Assembly: GCF_901764975.1 (NCBI RefSeq) | Contig: NZ_CABFKH010000014.1 | Location: 1 to 44,696 of the forward strand | From: Actinobacillus indolicus | GTDB lineage: Bacteria > Pseudomonadota > Gammaproteobacteria > Enterobacterales > Pasteurellaceae | Direction: 5' to 3' | Length of the DNA: 44,696 nucleotides | Shown here: in pieces, positions 16,355-25,482 of the stretch | Numbering within the stretch: position 1 is the first letter of the stretch | Layout: every line of letters starts with the position of its first letter | Notes under the pieces: generated by a model | What the model was told of the DNA's origin: nothing | Seen by the model: the letters and a program-made list of their open reading frames with translations, nothing else | The model's database searches: none | Position numbers and translations under genes: made by a program

Positions 16355-17731
16355 ATGAAAATCATCATTTTAGGTGCAGGGCAAGTGGGGGCGACGCTTG
16401 CAGAAAATTTAGCAAACCATGATAACGATATTACGATTATCGATCATGATCAGAGCCGTTTAATTCCATTGCAAGATAAGCATGATTTACGAGTGATCAC
16501 AGGAAATGTAGCCTCTCCCCGTATTCTAAGGGAAGCTGGGGCGAGTGATGCAGATCTACTTGTTGCCGTTACGAATAGCGATGAAAGCAACATGATTGCT
16601 TGCCAGATTGGCTATACCTTATTCCATATTCCGACCAAAATTGCTCGTATTCGTAATGCGGATTATGTCCGCGAAAGGGAAGCCTTATTTAACGATGATG
16701 TGTTGCCGATTGACCATATCATTGCACCTGAATTATTGGTCACTCAAGAAATTCTGAGACTGGTTGATTACCCCGGCGCATTACAAATTGCATATTTTGC
16801 CAATGATTTAATCAGCTTAGTCAGCTTAAAAGCCTATTATGGTGGTCCATTAGTTGGCTATCCTGTCTCGGCATTAAGTGACCATTTACCCCATATTGAA
16901 GCCCGTATTGTCTCAATATTCCGTCATGAAAAAGCCTTTATTCCACAAGGGTCAACCATTATCGAAGCCGGTGATGAAGTCTTTTTTGTGTGTGCAACGC
17001 AACATATCAAAGCAGTCATGGCGGAATTACAACGTTTAGAAAAGCCCCATAAGCGTGTAATGATTGTAGGTGGTGGTAATGTTGGCACGGCACTTGCGAA
17101 AGCATTGGAAGATAAATGTAGTGTAAAACTGATTGAACGCAATCAAGAACGTGCTGAAAAATTGGCGGCAAAACTGTCCAAAACCCTCGTGTTATGTGGC
17201 GATGCGTCTGATCAAGAGTTGTTATTTGAAGAACATATTGAGAACATTGATTTATTCCTTGCTTTGACGAGTGATGATGAAGCCAACATTATGTCGTCCT
17301 TGTTAGCAAAACGGCTTGGGGCAAAAAAAGCGATTGTCCTGGTTCAGCGCATGGCGTATTTACATTTAATTCAAGGTGGAACCATTGATATTGCGCTCTC
17401 TCCACAACAAGCGACCATTTCTGCGCTGTCGAGCCACGTTCGAAAAGGGGACATTGTGCATGTTGCTTCGCTTAAACAAGGATTAGTGGAAGGCATAGAA
17501 GTCATTGCTCATGGCGATCAAAACTCATCTAAAGTCGTTGGACGTAAAATTAGTGAGTTAAAATTACCACAAGGGGCGATTGTTGGCGCAATCATGCGAC
17601 AAGGCGATGTGATGATCGCCCATAAATCTACGGTCATTGAAGATGGCGATCATGTCATTGTTTTTGTCAATGATAAGAAGCAGTCAGCCGAAGTTGAGAA
17701 GTTATTCCAATTAGGTGCATTTTTCTTATAA
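16355..17731 (+). CDS. trkA: Trk potassium uptake regulatory protein TrkA
   Basis: A 458-residue cytoplasmic protein with two repeats, each an NAD-binding RCK-N domain followed by an RCK-C domain. The first dinucleotide loop is [20 protein letters not shown] at the start and the second is [19 protein letters not shown] near residue 235. It binds the TrkH/TrkG channel and gates potassium uptake with NAD(H). It is the last gene of fmt-rsmB-trkA. The channel gene is not in the window. Confidence 0.96.
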   Translation: MKIIILGAGQVGATLAENLANHDNDITIIDHDQSRLIPLQDKHDLRVITGNVASPRILREAGASDADLLVAVTNSDESNMIACQIGYTLFHIPTKIARIRNADYVREREALFNDDVLPIDHIIAPELLVTQEILRLVDYPGALQIAYFANDLISLVSLKAYYGGPLVGYPVSALSDHLPHIEARIVSIFRHEKAFIPQGSTIIEAGDEVFFVCATQHIKAVMAELQRLEKPHKRVMIVGGGNVGTALAKALEDKCSVKLIERNQERAEKLAAKLSKTLVLCGDASDQELLFEEHIENIDLFLALTSDDEANIMSSLLAKRLGAKKAIVLVQRMAYLHLIQGGTIDIALSPQQATISALSSHVRKGDIVHVASLKQGLVEGIEVIAHGDQNSSKVVGRKISELKLPQGAIVGAIMRQGDVMIAHKSTVIEDGDHVIVFVNDKKQSAEVEKLFQLGAFFL

Positions 17732-17733
17732 CG

Positions 17734-17780
17734 ACAAGCGGTCACATTTTGCAAAAAAATTACAGAAAGTGACCGCTTGT
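17734..17780. terminator. Uptake-sequence hairpin between trkA and rpe
   Basis: ACAAGCGGTCAC at 17734-17745 is perfectly complementary to GTGACCGCTTGT at 17769-17780, with a TTTTGCAAAAAA-containing loop. It begins 3 bases after the trkA stop and ends 9 bases before the rpe stop, so it can serve both converging genes. Confidence 0.8.
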
Positions 17781-17788
17781 ATTAAACA

Positions 17789-18463
17789 TTACACTTTTGC
17801 TAATTCAGCGCGCATTTGATCAATCACCGCTTTATAATCAGGTTGATCAAAAATTGCAGAACCTGCAACAAACATATCAGCCCCTGCTTCTGCAATTTCA
17901 GCAATATTATTGACTTTCACACCGCCATCGACTTCCAAGCGAATGTTAAATCCACTTACATCAATGCGACGACGCACTTCACGTAATTTATTTAATGTGG
18001 AAGGTAAGAATGCTTGCCCACCAAATCCAGGGTTAACTGACATTAATAAAATCACATCGACTTTATCCATTACATAATCTAAGTAGCTTAATGGTGTTGC
18101 AGGGTTAAATACTAAACCTGATTTACAGCCATGATCACGGATTAATTGCAATGAACGGTCTATATGTTCTGTGGCTTCAGGGTGGAAGGTAATGATGTCT
18201 GCCCCTGCTTTAGCAAAATCTGGGATTAAGCGATCAACAGGTTTTACCATGAGATGAACATCAATCGGGCAGGTAATACCGTAATCTCTCAATGCTTTAC
18301 AAATAGCAGGACCAAACGTTAAATTCGGCACATAGTGGTTGTCCATTACATCAAAATGAATGAGGTCTGCACCTGCTTTTAGTACTTCTGCAACATCATC
18401 GCCTAATCGTGCGAGATCAGCGGATAAAATAGAAGGTGCAATAAGATAAGGTTGTTTTGCCAT
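17789..18463 (-). CDS. rpe: Ribulose-phosphate 3-epimerase
   Basis: A 224-residue TIM-barrel enzyme that interconverts ribulose-5-phosphate and xylulose-5-phosphate in the pentose phosphate pathway. Family blocks are [49 protein letters not shown] and [12 protein letters not shown] chose the ATG at 18463, where AGGAG lies about 8 bases upstream; the frame is open further up but those residues are not part of the family. It is single here, whereas in E. coli rpe is followed by gph and trpS. Confidence 0.96.
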   Translation of the reverse strand: MAKQPYLIAPSILSADLARLGDDVAEVLKAGADLIHFDVMDNHYVPNLTFGPAICKALRDYGITCPIDVHLMVKPVDRLIPDFAKAGADIITFHPEATEHIDRSLQLIRDHGCKSGLVFNPATPLSYLDYVMDKVDVILLMSVNPGFGGQAFLPSTLNKLREVRRRIDVSGFNIRLEVDGGVKVNNIAEIAEAGADMFVAGSAIFDQPDYKAVIDQMRAELAKV

Positions 18464-18573
18464 GGTGGATCTCCTACTTAAAACTCCCTTATAGCCTAGC
18501 ATATTTATGCCAAATAAACTTCGATCCATTTCGCAATTTTGCTATTTGCACTTGCTTAAGATGAAAAAATAAT

Positions 18574-18600
18574 AAAAGCCATAAAAAAATTATAGCTTTT
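18574..18600. promoter_or_regulatory. Inverted repeat between rpe and rpmE2
   Basis: AAAAGCCATAA at 18574-18584 and TTATAGCTTTT at 18590-18600 pair with one mismatch in 11 around a 5-base loop, followed by TTGATTT. It lies in the 212-base divergent region. It could be a Zur-type operator or a leader hairpin. It does not clearly match the known Zur consensus, so I leave it unnamed. Confidence 0.4.
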
Positions 18601-18675
18601 TGATTTGATTTCAGGCAGAATTATTTCCATATTTAATTTATGGTTTTAAGTCTGACAGTTTGACTAGGAGAATAT

Positions 18676-18942
18676 ATGAAAAAAGGGATTCACCCTGAAA
18701 ATTATCGTGAAGTGTTATTTTACGACGGTAGTGTGCAACAAGGTTGGATTATCCGTTCTTGTGCGGTAACCAATAAAACAATGGTATGGGAAGATGGTAA
18801 AGAGTATCCGTTTTATCCATTAGATACCTCTTCGGCTTCTCACCCTGTTTATACAGGTAAACGCCGTGAAGCGAATACGGAAGGACGAGCAAGCAAATTT
18901 AATGAACGCTTTAAAGGCATTTCGAGCCTAACTAAAAAATAA
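18676..18942 (+). CDS. rpmE2: 50S ribosomal protein L31 type B
   Basis: An 88-residue L31 of the B type: [20 protein letters not shown] and then [21 protein letters not shown]. It lacks the CxxC zinc ligands of the usual L31. Such zinc-free paralogues replace the zinc form when zinc is scarce, normally under Zur control. TAGGAG precedes the ATG. The type B L36 gene follows 18 bases later, so this is the zinc-sparing ribosomal pair. Confidence 0.97.
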   Translation: MKKGIHPENYREVLFYDGSVQQGWIIRSCAVTNKTMVWEDGKEYPFYPLDTSSASHPVYTGKRREANTEGRASKFNERFKGISSLTKK

Positions 18943-18960
18943 GAAATAAAAGGGGACAAT

Positions 18961-19086
18961 ATGAAAATTTTAAACTCGCTAAAATCAGCGAAATCACGAC
19001 ACCAAGATTGCCAAGTGGTGCGTCGCAAAGGCAAGCTTTATGTGATTTGTAAAACGAATCCACGTTTTAAAGCTCGTCAAAGATAA
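18961..19086 (+). CDS. rpmJ2: 50S ribosomal protein L36 type B
   Basis: A 41-residue frame, [20 protein letters not shown] and then [21 protein letters not shown]. The zinc ribbon of normal L36 is lost: only two cysteines remain and they are far apart. The length fits the YkgO type. AAGGGG precedes the ATG. It is transcribed with rpmE2 and followed by a strong terminator. Confidence 0.95.
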   Translation: MKILNSLKSAKSRHQDCQVVRRKGKLYVICKTNPRFKARQR

Positions 19087-19115
19087 TCATAAAATCTTTA
19101 TAAAATAAAGTATAT

Positions 19116-19151
19116 AGCGATGAAGATTAAACCATCTTCATCGCTTTTTTA
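19116..19151 (+). terminator. Terminator after rpmJ2
   Basis: AGCGATGAAGAT at 19116-19127 and its exact complement at 19134-19145 form a 12-bp stem with a 6-base loop, followed by TTTTT. A classic intrinsic terminator. Confidence 0.9.
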
Positions 19152-19165
19152 TTGATTATTGTCAA
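19152..19165. promoter_or_regulatory. FNR-like site upstream of the nap operon
   Basis: TTGATTATTGTCAA differs by one base from the FNR consensus TTGAT-N4-ATCAA. It lies 107 bases before the napF start. nap operons in gammaproteobacteria are FNR-activated under low oxygen, so the placement makes sense. A TATTTG about 30 bases downstream could be the matching -10. Confidence 0.6.
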
Positions 19166-19258
19166 ATAAAATGCAAAAGATGTATTCTATTTGCATTTTT
19201 ATAGTTTATAGATGATACAATATTACTATAAATAACCTACTTTTTTAGTAAACTATTT

Positions 19259-19810
19259 TTGACAAGCTTTACAGATAAAACCTTACCCCGCCGGAGCTTT
19301 TTGCGTGGGCATTTTTTGAAATCACTTCAGGATGAAAAAGTGGCTCAGCAAGGGCATCATGCCATTCGAGCGCCTTGGACTGATCTTGCAAATTTTTTTG
19401 ATAAATGCACCGCTTGCGATAAGTGTATTGCCGTGTGTGAAACGCAAATTCTAGTGAAAGGGGCTAGCGGTTATCCTGAAGTCAATTTTATGAATGGACG
19501 GGGGGAGTGTACTTTTTGTCAGGCGTGTGTGACGGCGTGTGAAGCTGGTGTGTTTCGTTCAACCGATGAGCGAGCTTGGTTTCATTATGTTGAAATTCAG
19601 CAAAGTTGTATGACGTTTAGCGGTGTGGAATGTCGTAGTTGTGAAGATAGTTGTGAGAGCCGAGCCATTCGCTTTAAGCGACAAGTAGGGCGAGTGGCAA
19701 TGCCTGAATTAAATGTGGAAAGTTGTAATGGTTGTGGGGCTTGTATGGCAGTTTGTCCGACACAAGCGGTCACGTTGGTGAGAAATGTTGCAAGCCCGTT
19801 AAGTGAATAA
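19259..19810 (+). CDS. napF: Ferredoxin-type protein NapF
   Basis: A 183-residue Fe-S protein for nitrate reductase maturation, with four-cysteine motifs CTACDKCIAVCE, CTFCQACVTACE and CNGCGACMAVCP, plus a further cysteine set in CRSCEDSC. A TTG at 19259 is the only plausible start: no ATG or GTG lies in frame between the upstream stop at 19229 and the conserved N-terminal region LPRRSFLRG. No clear ribosome site precedes it. The RRSFLRG stretch resembles a vestigial twin-arginine motif, as in E. coli NapF. First gene of napFDAGHBC; it ends overlapping the napD start region. Confidence 0.9.
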   Translation: MTSFTDKTLPRRSFLRGHFLKSLQDEKVAQQGHHAIRAPWTDLANFFDKCTACDKCIAVCETQILVKGASGYPEVNFMNGRGECTFCQACVTACEAGVFRSTDERAWFHYVEIQQSCMTFSGVECRSCEDSCESRAIRFKRQVGRVAMPELNVESCNGCGACMAVCPTQAVTLVRNVASPLSE

Positions 19811-19811
19811 A

Positions 19812-20096
19812 ATGAGAAATGTATCTGATAAATTGAACTACGATGAAGCGGACAACTGGTATGTTTGTAGCCTTGTAGTTCAAGTGAAACCTGAAAAGTT
19901 AGACTTGGTGAAGCAAGCCTTAACTGAGTTACCGAATACGGAAATCCACGGGGTGAAACTTGAAGAGAGTAAGCTCGTGGTTGTTTTGGAGTCCAGTTAT
20001 CAACCTGATTTGGTTGATCGTATGGAGATGATTAAAGATATTGAAGGGGTTATCGTGGTGTCGCTGATTTATAGCCACCAAGATGAAACACTTTGA
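19812..20096 (+). CDS. napD: NapD chaperone
   Basis: A 94-residue protein from the ATG at 19812 (a GTG at 19803, overlapping the napF stop, is an alternative). NapD binds the twin-arginine signal of NapA and holds it until the molybdenum cofactor is inserted. The family pattern is seen in [16 protein letters not shown] and [14 protein letters not shown]. It lies between napF and napA, as in E. coli. Confidence 0.9.
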   Translation: MRNVSDKLNYDEADNWYVCSLVVQVKPEKLDLVKQALTELPNTEIHGVKLEESKLVVVLESSYQPDLVDRMEMIKDIEGVIVVSLIYSHQDETL

Positions 20097-20128
20097 TTTG
20101 GTATTACCTATTATTTTGTGGGGAATTT

Positions 20129-22612
20129 ATGGAACTCAATCGTCGCGATTTTATGAAAGCGAATGCAGCGGCAGCAGCAGCTCTCGCCGCAGGTATTACG
20201 TTACCTGTGAAAAATGTGTACGCTAATGACAATAGCATTAAATGGGATAAAGCACCTTGCCGTTTCTGCGGTACGGGTTGTAGCGTACTTGTGGGTACGC
20301 AAAATGGACGTGTGGTCGCATCTCAAGGTGACCCTGATGCGGAAGTAAACCGTGGTTTGAACTGTATTAAAGGTTACTTCCTGCCGAAAATTATGTATGG
20401 AAAAGACCGTTTAACCTCGCCAATGTTGCGTATGAAAAACGGTAAATACGACAAAAATGGTGAATTTACCCCTGTTTCTTGGGATCAAGCATTCACCATT
20501 ATGGCAGAAAAATTCAAGAAAGCGATTAAAGAGCAAGGGCCAAATGGCGTGGGTATGTTCACTTCAGGTCAATCAACGATCTTTGAAGGGGTAGCAAAAT
20601 CTAAACTGTTTAAAGCAGGCTTGCGTTCAAATAATATCGATCCAAATGCTCGTCACTGTATGGCTTCAGCAGCGGTTGCGTTTATGCGTACCTTTGGTAT
20701 GGACGAACCAATGGGTTGCTATGATGATATTGAAAAAGCCGATGCGTTTGTGCTTTGGGGATCAAATATGGCGGAAATGCACCCGATCTTATGGTCGCGT
20801 ATTTCTGACCGTCGTTTATCTAAACAAGATGCGAAAGTGGCGGTACTTTCTACCTTTGAACACCGTTCTTTTGAACTTGCAGATTTACCTATCGTATTTA
20901 AACCACAAGGTGATTTAGCGATCCTAAACTATGTTGCAAATTACTTAATTCAAAACAATGCGATTGACCAAGACTTTATCCAAAAACACACCAAATTTAA
21001 ACGTGGTGAAACGGATATCGGTTATGGATTACGTGACAGTCACCCATTAGAACAAGCGGCGAAAAATGCAAAAACCGCAGGTAAAATGCACGATAGTAGC
21101 TTTGAAGAGTTCAAACAGCTTGTTTCTGAATATACCTTAGATAAAGCTCACGAATTATCAGGCGTGCCAAAAGATCAGCTAGAAAGCCTTGCAAAAATGT
21201 ATGCGGATCCAAACCTGAATATCGTTTCATTCTGGACAATGGGCTTTAACCAACACGTTCGTGGTGTGTGGGCAAACCATCTCATCTATAACATTCACTT
21301 ACTCACAGGCAAAATTTCTAAACCAGGTTGCGGACCTTTCTCATTAACAGGTCAGCCGTCAGCTTGCGGTACAGCACGTGAAGTAGGTACCTTTATTCAC
21401 CGTTTGCCAGCGGATTTAGTGGTGACTAACCCTGAACACGTGAAAACGGCAGAAAAATTATGGAAGTTACCAAACGGCGTTATTCAAACTCAAGTAGGCT
21501 TACACGCAGTAGCACAGGATCGTGCATTAAAAGACGGTAAACTCAATGCATACTGGATTATGTGTAATAACAATATGCAAGCTGGTCCAAACATTAACCA
21601 AGAGCGTATGCCAGGCTGGCGTGATGAACGCAACTTTATTGTGGTATCAGATCCATACCCAACAGTTTCAGCACTTTCTGCAGACTTAATTCTTCCAACG
21701 GCAATGTGGGTGGAAAAAGAAGGGGCTTATGGTAACGCGGAGCGTCGTACTCAATTCTGGTATCAGCAAGTTAAAGCACCAGGTGACGCGAAATCAGACT
21801 TATGGCAATTAGTGGAGTTCTCTAAATACTTCACCACAGATGAAATGTGGCCAGCAGAAGTGTTAGCGGCAAATCCTGAATACAAAGGCAAAACACTATT
21901 TGATGTGTTATATCGCAATGGTCAAGTGGATAAATTCCAAGTACCAACGGATAAAGCTGATTACATTAATGATGAGTCAACCCATTTTGGCTTCTATTTA
22001 CAAAAAGGCTTATTTGAAGAATATGCGGCATTTGGTCGTGGCCATGGTCATGATTTAGCAGACTTTGAAACCTATCATAAAGCACGTGGCTTACGTTGGC
22101 CAGTTGTGGACGGTAAAGAGACCTTATGGCGTTACCGTGAAGGCTACGACCCATATGTCAAAGCAGGCGAGGGCGTTGCTTTCTATGGTTATCCAGATAA
22201 AAAAGCGATTATTCTTGCAGTACCTTACGAGCCACCTGCGGAAGCACCAGATGCAGAATATGATTTATGGTTATCAACAGGGCGTGTGCTTGAACATTGG
22301 CATACAGGTTCAATGACTCGCCGTGTGCCTGAATTACACCGTTCATTCCCGAATAACTTAGTGTGGATGCACCCAACGGACGCTCAAAAACGTGGCTTAC
22401 GTCACGGTGATAAAGTGAAAGTGATTTCACGCCGTGGTGAGATGATCTCGCATTTAGATACCCGTGGTCGTAACAAAGTGCCTGAAGGCTTAATTTACAC
22501 CACCTTCTTCGATGCAGGTCAGTTAGCCAATAAATTAACCTTAGATGCAACCGACCCAATCTCAAAAGAAACCGACTTCAAAAAATGTGCGGTTAAGGTT
22601 GAGAAAGCGTAG
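20129..22612 (+). CDS. napA: Periplasmic nitrate reductase catalytic subunit NapA
   Basis: An 827-residue molybdoenzyme that reduces nitrate to nitrite in the periplasm. The twin-arginine signal [19 protein letters not shown] is at the start. The [4Fe-4S] cysteines are in [10 protein letters not shown] and later NCIKGYFL. The ligand cysteine to molybdenum is in [12 protein letters not shown]. The MGD-binding C-terminal domain begins near residue 690 ([17 protein letters not shown]). The ATG at 20129 has GGGGA before it and gives the family length; a TTG upstream in the same frame lies in napD. Confidence 0.98.
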   Translation: MELNRRDFMKANAAAAAALAAGITLPVKNVYANDNSIKWDKAPCRFCGTGCSVLVGTQNGRVVASQGDPDAEVNRGLNCIKGYFLPKIMYGKDRLTSPMLRMKNGKYDKNGEFTPVSWDQAFTIMAEKFKKAIKEQGPNGVGMFTSGQSTIFEGVAKSKLFKAGLRSNNIDPNARHCMASAAVAFMRTFGMDEPMGCYDDIEKADAFVLWGSNMAEMHPILWSRISDRRLSKQDAKVAVLSTFEHRSFELADLPIVFKPQGDLAILNYVANYLIQNNAIDQDFIQKHTKFKRGETDIGYGLRDSHPLEQAAKNAKTAGKMHDSSFEEFKQLVSEYTLDKAHELSGVPKDQLESLAKMYADPNLNIVSFWTMGFNQHVRGVWANHLIYNIHLLTGKISKPGCGPFSLTGQPSACGTAREVGTFIHRLPADLVVTNPEHVKTAEKLWKLPNGVIQTQVGLHAVAQDRALKDGKLNAYWIMCNNNMQAGPNINQERMPGWRDERNFIVVSDPYPTVSALSADLILPTAMWVEKEGAYGNAERRTQFWYQQVKAPGDAKSDLWQLVEFSKYFTTDEMWPAEVLAANPEYKGKTLFDVLYRNGQVDKFQVPTDKADYINDESTHFGFYLQKGLFEEYAAFGRGHGHDLADFETYHKARGLRWPVVDGKETLWRYREGYDPYVKAGEGVAFYGYPDKKAIILAVPYEPPAEAPDAEYDLWLSTGRVLEHWHTGSMTRRVPELHRSFPNNLVWMHPTDAQKRGLRHGDKVKVISRRGEMISHLDTRGRNKVPEGLIYTTFFDAGQLANKLTLDATDPISKETDFKKCAVKVEKA

Positions 22613-22627
22613 TTGCCTAATTCGAAA

Positions 22628-22651
22628 CTCTCTCTCGCTATCGGGAGAGAG
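22628..22651 (+). promoter_or_regulatory. Hairpin between napA and napG
   Basis: Ten-base arms at 22628-22637 (CTCTCTCTCG) and 22642-22651 (CGGGAGAGAG) pair with one mismatch around a 4-base loop. No T tract follows. It is probably an mRNA stabiliser or processing site protecting the napA message, or a pause site. It is followed by an uptake sequence at 22659. Confidence 0.5.
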
Positions 22652-22704
22652 GAGGCAAACAAGCGGTCAGATTTAATCAAAAATTTGCAAATAAGGAACA
22701 GGCA

Positions 22705-23463
22705 TTGAAACTCGATCCAAATCGTCGCCAATTTTTAAAAAATGCGACACGCACGGCAGGCGGTGTTTGTGGTGTTGGGATCATCTTAGCCTTACAACAA
22801 AACCAAAGCCTTGCTCGACAAGGCGTAGCATTGCGTCCACCAGGTGCATTAGCCGATGATAAAGATTTCACAGCAGCTTGCGTTCGCTGTGGACAATGTG
22901 TACAGGCTTGCCCTTACGATATGTTGCATTTGGCTTCATTGCTATCGCCAATGGAAGCAGGAACACCTTACTTTATCGCCCGTGATAAACCGTGCGAAAT
23001 GTGTCCTGATATTCCTTGCGTTAAGGCTTGCCCAAGTGGTGCGTTAGATCCAAATTTAACGAATATTGATGATGCTCGAATGGGATTATCCGTTCTGCTT
23101 GATCACGAAACCTGTTTAAACTGGCAAGGCTTACGTTGTGATGTGTGTTATCGGGTTTGCCCGCTAATTGACAAGGCAATCACCCTTGAGATGCAACGCA
23201 ATGATCGTACAGGTAAGCACGCAATGTTTATCCCAACGGTACATTCCGATGCGTGTACAGGGTGTGGTAAGTGTGAAGAAGCCTGTGTGTTAGAAGAAGC
23301 GGCAATCAAGGTATTACCAATGTCGTTGGCAAAAGGAATGTTAGGTAAACATTACCGACTTGGTTGGGAAGAAAAACAGAAAGTAGGACATTCTCTGCTT
23401 GATGAAACCAACCCAGAAGGCATTATTTCCCTACCAACACGCATGCCAGAGGGGGCGAAGTAA
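22705..23463 (+). CDS. napG: Ferredoxin-type protein NapG
   Basis: A 252-residue protein that forms with NapH a quinol-linked path to NapA. The start is TTG at 22705, with AAGGA 7 bases before it and no in-frame ATG nearby. A twin-arginine signal follows ([15 protein letters not shown]), so it is periplasmic. Four [4Fe-4S] motifs are visible: [35 protein letters not shown] and [12 protein letters not shown]. Its stop overlaps the napH ATG by one base. Confidence 0.96.
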   Translation: MKLDPNRRQFLKNATRTAGGVCGVGIILALQQNQSLARQGVALRPPGALADDKDFTAACVRCGQCVQACPYDMLHLASLLSPMEAGTPYFIARDKPCEMCPDIPCVKACPSGALDPNLTNIDDARMGLSVLLDHETCLNWQGLRCDVCYRVCPLIDKAITLEMQRNDRTGKHAMFIPTVHSDACTGCGKCEEACVLEEAAIKVLPMSLAKGMLGKHYRLGWEEKQKVGHSLLDETNPEGIISLPTRMPEGAK

Positions 23464-24332
23464 TGGCAAATTCCCCGAAAGATGCAGGGCTTGAAGCCCG
23501 ACAAAAGCTCGGTTGGTGGCGAGCCTATCGCTTTTTAATTTTACGCCGACTAAGCCAGCTTAGTGTGGTGTTAATGTTCTTAAGCGGTCCGATGTGGAAT
23601 GTGTGGATCTTAAAAGGGAACTACAGCTCAAGTATGCTGTTTGATCTTATCCCTTTAACCGATCCACTGATTACCGCAGAAAGCCTTGCCACAGGCTATT
23701 TGCCTGAATGGAAGACTTTACTGGGCGCAGCGATTATCGTGGCACTATATGCCTTACTCGCCAGCAAGGTATTCTGTGGCTGGATTTGCCCGGTCAATGT
23801 TGTCACGGACTGTGCAGCTTGGCTACGGCGAAAACTGGGGATCCGCCAATCCGCTAAATTACCCCGTTCATTACGTTACGGTATTTTAGCGATGATCTTA
23901 GTCGGGTCAGCCATTTCAGGCACATTATTATGGGAATGGATCAACCCTGTTGCCTCACTTGGACGAGTGTTCGTCTTTGGTCTTGGTGCTACGCTTTGGT
24001 TGGTATTAGCGGTTTTCTTATTTGATTTATTGATTGTGGAACACGGTTGGTGCGGACATCTCTGTCCAATCGGAGCGACCTACGGCTTAATCGGTGCAAA
24101 AAGCATTGTACGAGTAGGGGTTGTTGATCGTGCGAAGTGTGATCGCTGTATGGATTGCTTCCACGTTTGCCCTGAACCACAGGTACTACGCCTACCCTTA
24201 AACGGTAAACCCGAAGATAGCCAAATAGTGTTATCTAAAGATTGTATTAGTTGCGGACGTTGCGTTGATGTCTGTGCAGAAAATGTATTTAGTTTTACAA
24301 CACGTTTTGAACGTGAACGGAGTGAAAAATGA
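23463..24332 (+). CDS. napH: Quinol dehydrogenase membrane component NapH
   Basis: A 289-residue inner-membrane Fe-S protein with about four transmembrane helices (starting LVVLMFLSG-like at residue 34). Two CxxxCP loops face inward (CGWICPVNVVTD and CGHLCPIG). The C-terminal cytoplasmic part has two [4Fe-4S] sets, CDRCMDCFHVCP and CISCGRCVDVCA. It overlaps napG at its start and napB at its end, so the operon is tightly coupled. Confidence 0.96.
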   Translation: MANSPKDAGLEARQKLGWWRAYRFLILRRLSQLSVVLMFLSGPMWNVWILKGNYSSSMLFDLIPLTDPLITAESLATGYLPEWKTLLGAAIIVALYALLASKVFCGWICPVNVVTDCAAWLRRKLGIRQSAKLPRSLRYGILAMILVGSAISGTLLWEWINPVASLGRVFVFGLGATLWLVLAVFLFDLLIVEHGWCGHLCPIGATYGLIGAKSIVRVGVVDRAKCDRCMDCFHVCPEPQVLRLPLNGKPEDSQIVLSKDCISCGRCVDVCAENVFSFTTRFERERSEK

Positions 24333-24757
24333 AAAAATATCTCGCCCTATTATTAATCGCAGTAACAGGTGTGGCTTTTGCGAATGTGGAAAAAGTCCCG
24401 TCAAGTCCAGATAAAGGTGTTGAAGCGATTGAGCCAGCTTTCCACAATATGCCAAAAGATGAAGGAAAGTTACCGCTTAGCTATGTGAACCAACCTCCAA
24501 TGATCCCGCATAGCATTAAAGGCTACCAAGTGACTAAAAACACCAACCAATGTTTAAACTGTCACGGCGTAGAGAACTATCGTACCACAGGCGCGCCACG
24601 TATTAGCCCAACACACTTTATGGATCGTGATGGCAAAGTGACTGGTGACACATCACCACGTCGTTATTTCTGCTTACAATGCCACGTTCCACAAGCAGAT
24701 GTTGATCCAATTATCGAAAACAAATTTGAACCGACCAAAGCATTTGGGGGTAAATAA
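24329..24757 (+). CDS. napB: Dihaem cytochrome c NapB
   Basis: A 142-residue periplasmic electron carrier that binds NapA. The signal peptide runs over about residues 1-17 (ending VAFA before NVEK). The two haem sites are CLNCHG and CLQCHV. It begins inside the last codons of napH (ATGA overlap) and its stop overlaps the napC ATG. Confidence 0.97.
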   Translation: MKKYLALLLIAVTGVAFANVEKVPSSPDKGVEAIEPAFHNMPKDEGKLPLSYVNQPPMIPHSIKGYQVTKNTNQCLNCHGVENYRTTGAPRISPTHFMDRDGKVTGDTSPRRYFCLQCHVPQADVDPIIENKFEPTKAFGGK

Positions 24758-25347
24758 TGTTTAAGCTCATCAAGAAATTTTGGACGTGGTTTAAAACCCC
24801 AAGCAAAATCGGTGTCGGTTTTCTCATTGTTATCTCTGCTATCGGTGGTATTTTATTCTGGGGTGGTTTTAATGTTGGCTTAGAGCATACTAATACGGAA
24901 GAATTCTGCTCAAGTTGCCATATGAACGACGTTGTACCTGAGTACCGAGCTTCTGCTCACTACTCAAACCGTAGTGGTGTCAAAGCAGACTGTGCGGATT
25001 GTCACTTACCGCACGAATTTATTCCAAAATGGACACGCAAAATTGTTGCTTCTCGTGAAGTATTTGCTCACCTGACGGGCAAAGTGGACACCAAAGAGAA
25101 ATTCGAAGCACATCGCTTAGAAATGGCTCAACGTGAATGGGCGAGAATGAAAGCCAACAATTCACAAGAGTGCCGTAACTGCCATAACTTCAGCGATATG
25201 GACTTCACCCAACAAAAAGGCGTTGCAGCCAAAATGCATGCAATGGCTGAACAAGAAGGTAAAACCTGTATCGACTGCCATAAAGGGATTGCTCACCAGT
25301 TGCCAAATATGCACGGGGTGAAATCCGGTTTCTCTTCAGAGAAATAA
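24757..25347 (+). CDS. napC: Tetrahaem cytochrome c NapC
   Basis: A 196-residue membrane-anchored cytochrome that passes electrons from quinol to NapB. It has one N-terminal membrane helix (FLIVISAIGGILFWGG, about residues 22-37) and four haem-binding motifs, CSSCHM, CADCHL, CRNCHN and CIDCHK. It belongs to the NapC/NirT family. Last gene of the operon, followed by an uptake-sequence hairpin. Confidence 0.97.
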   Translation: MFKLIKKFWTWFKTPSKIGVGFLIVISAIGGILFWGGFNVGLEHTNTEEFCSSCHMNDVVPEYRASAHYSNRSGVKADCADCHLPHEFIPKWTRKIVASREVFAHLTGKVDTKEKFEAHRLEMAQREWARMKANNSQECRNCHNFSDMDFTQQKGVAAKMHAMAEQEGKTCIDCHKGIAHQLPNMHGVKSGFSSEK

Positions 25348-25352
25348 GAGAT

Positions 25353-25397
25353 ACAAGCGGTTAGATTTGTAAAAAAATTTGCAAATCTGACCGCTTG
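25353..25397 (+). terminator. Uptake-sequence hairpin ending the nap operon
   Basis: CAAGCGGT, one base, AGATTTG at 25354-25369 pairs with 25382-25397 with one mismatch in 16. The 12-base loop is AT-rich. It begins 6 bases after the napC stop. Confidence 0.75.
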
Positions 25398-25482
25398 ATC
25401 ATTGGTATTATTTATTCCTTCCATTTGAACATCCCTCAAATTTCAGTAGAATAAGCCATCTATTCTTTTATCTATTCTATCC

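Noticed and set aside
19259..19300. napF as a pseudogene lacking a start
   Set aside because: The frame is full length with all Fe-S cysteines, and TTG is an accepted rare start.
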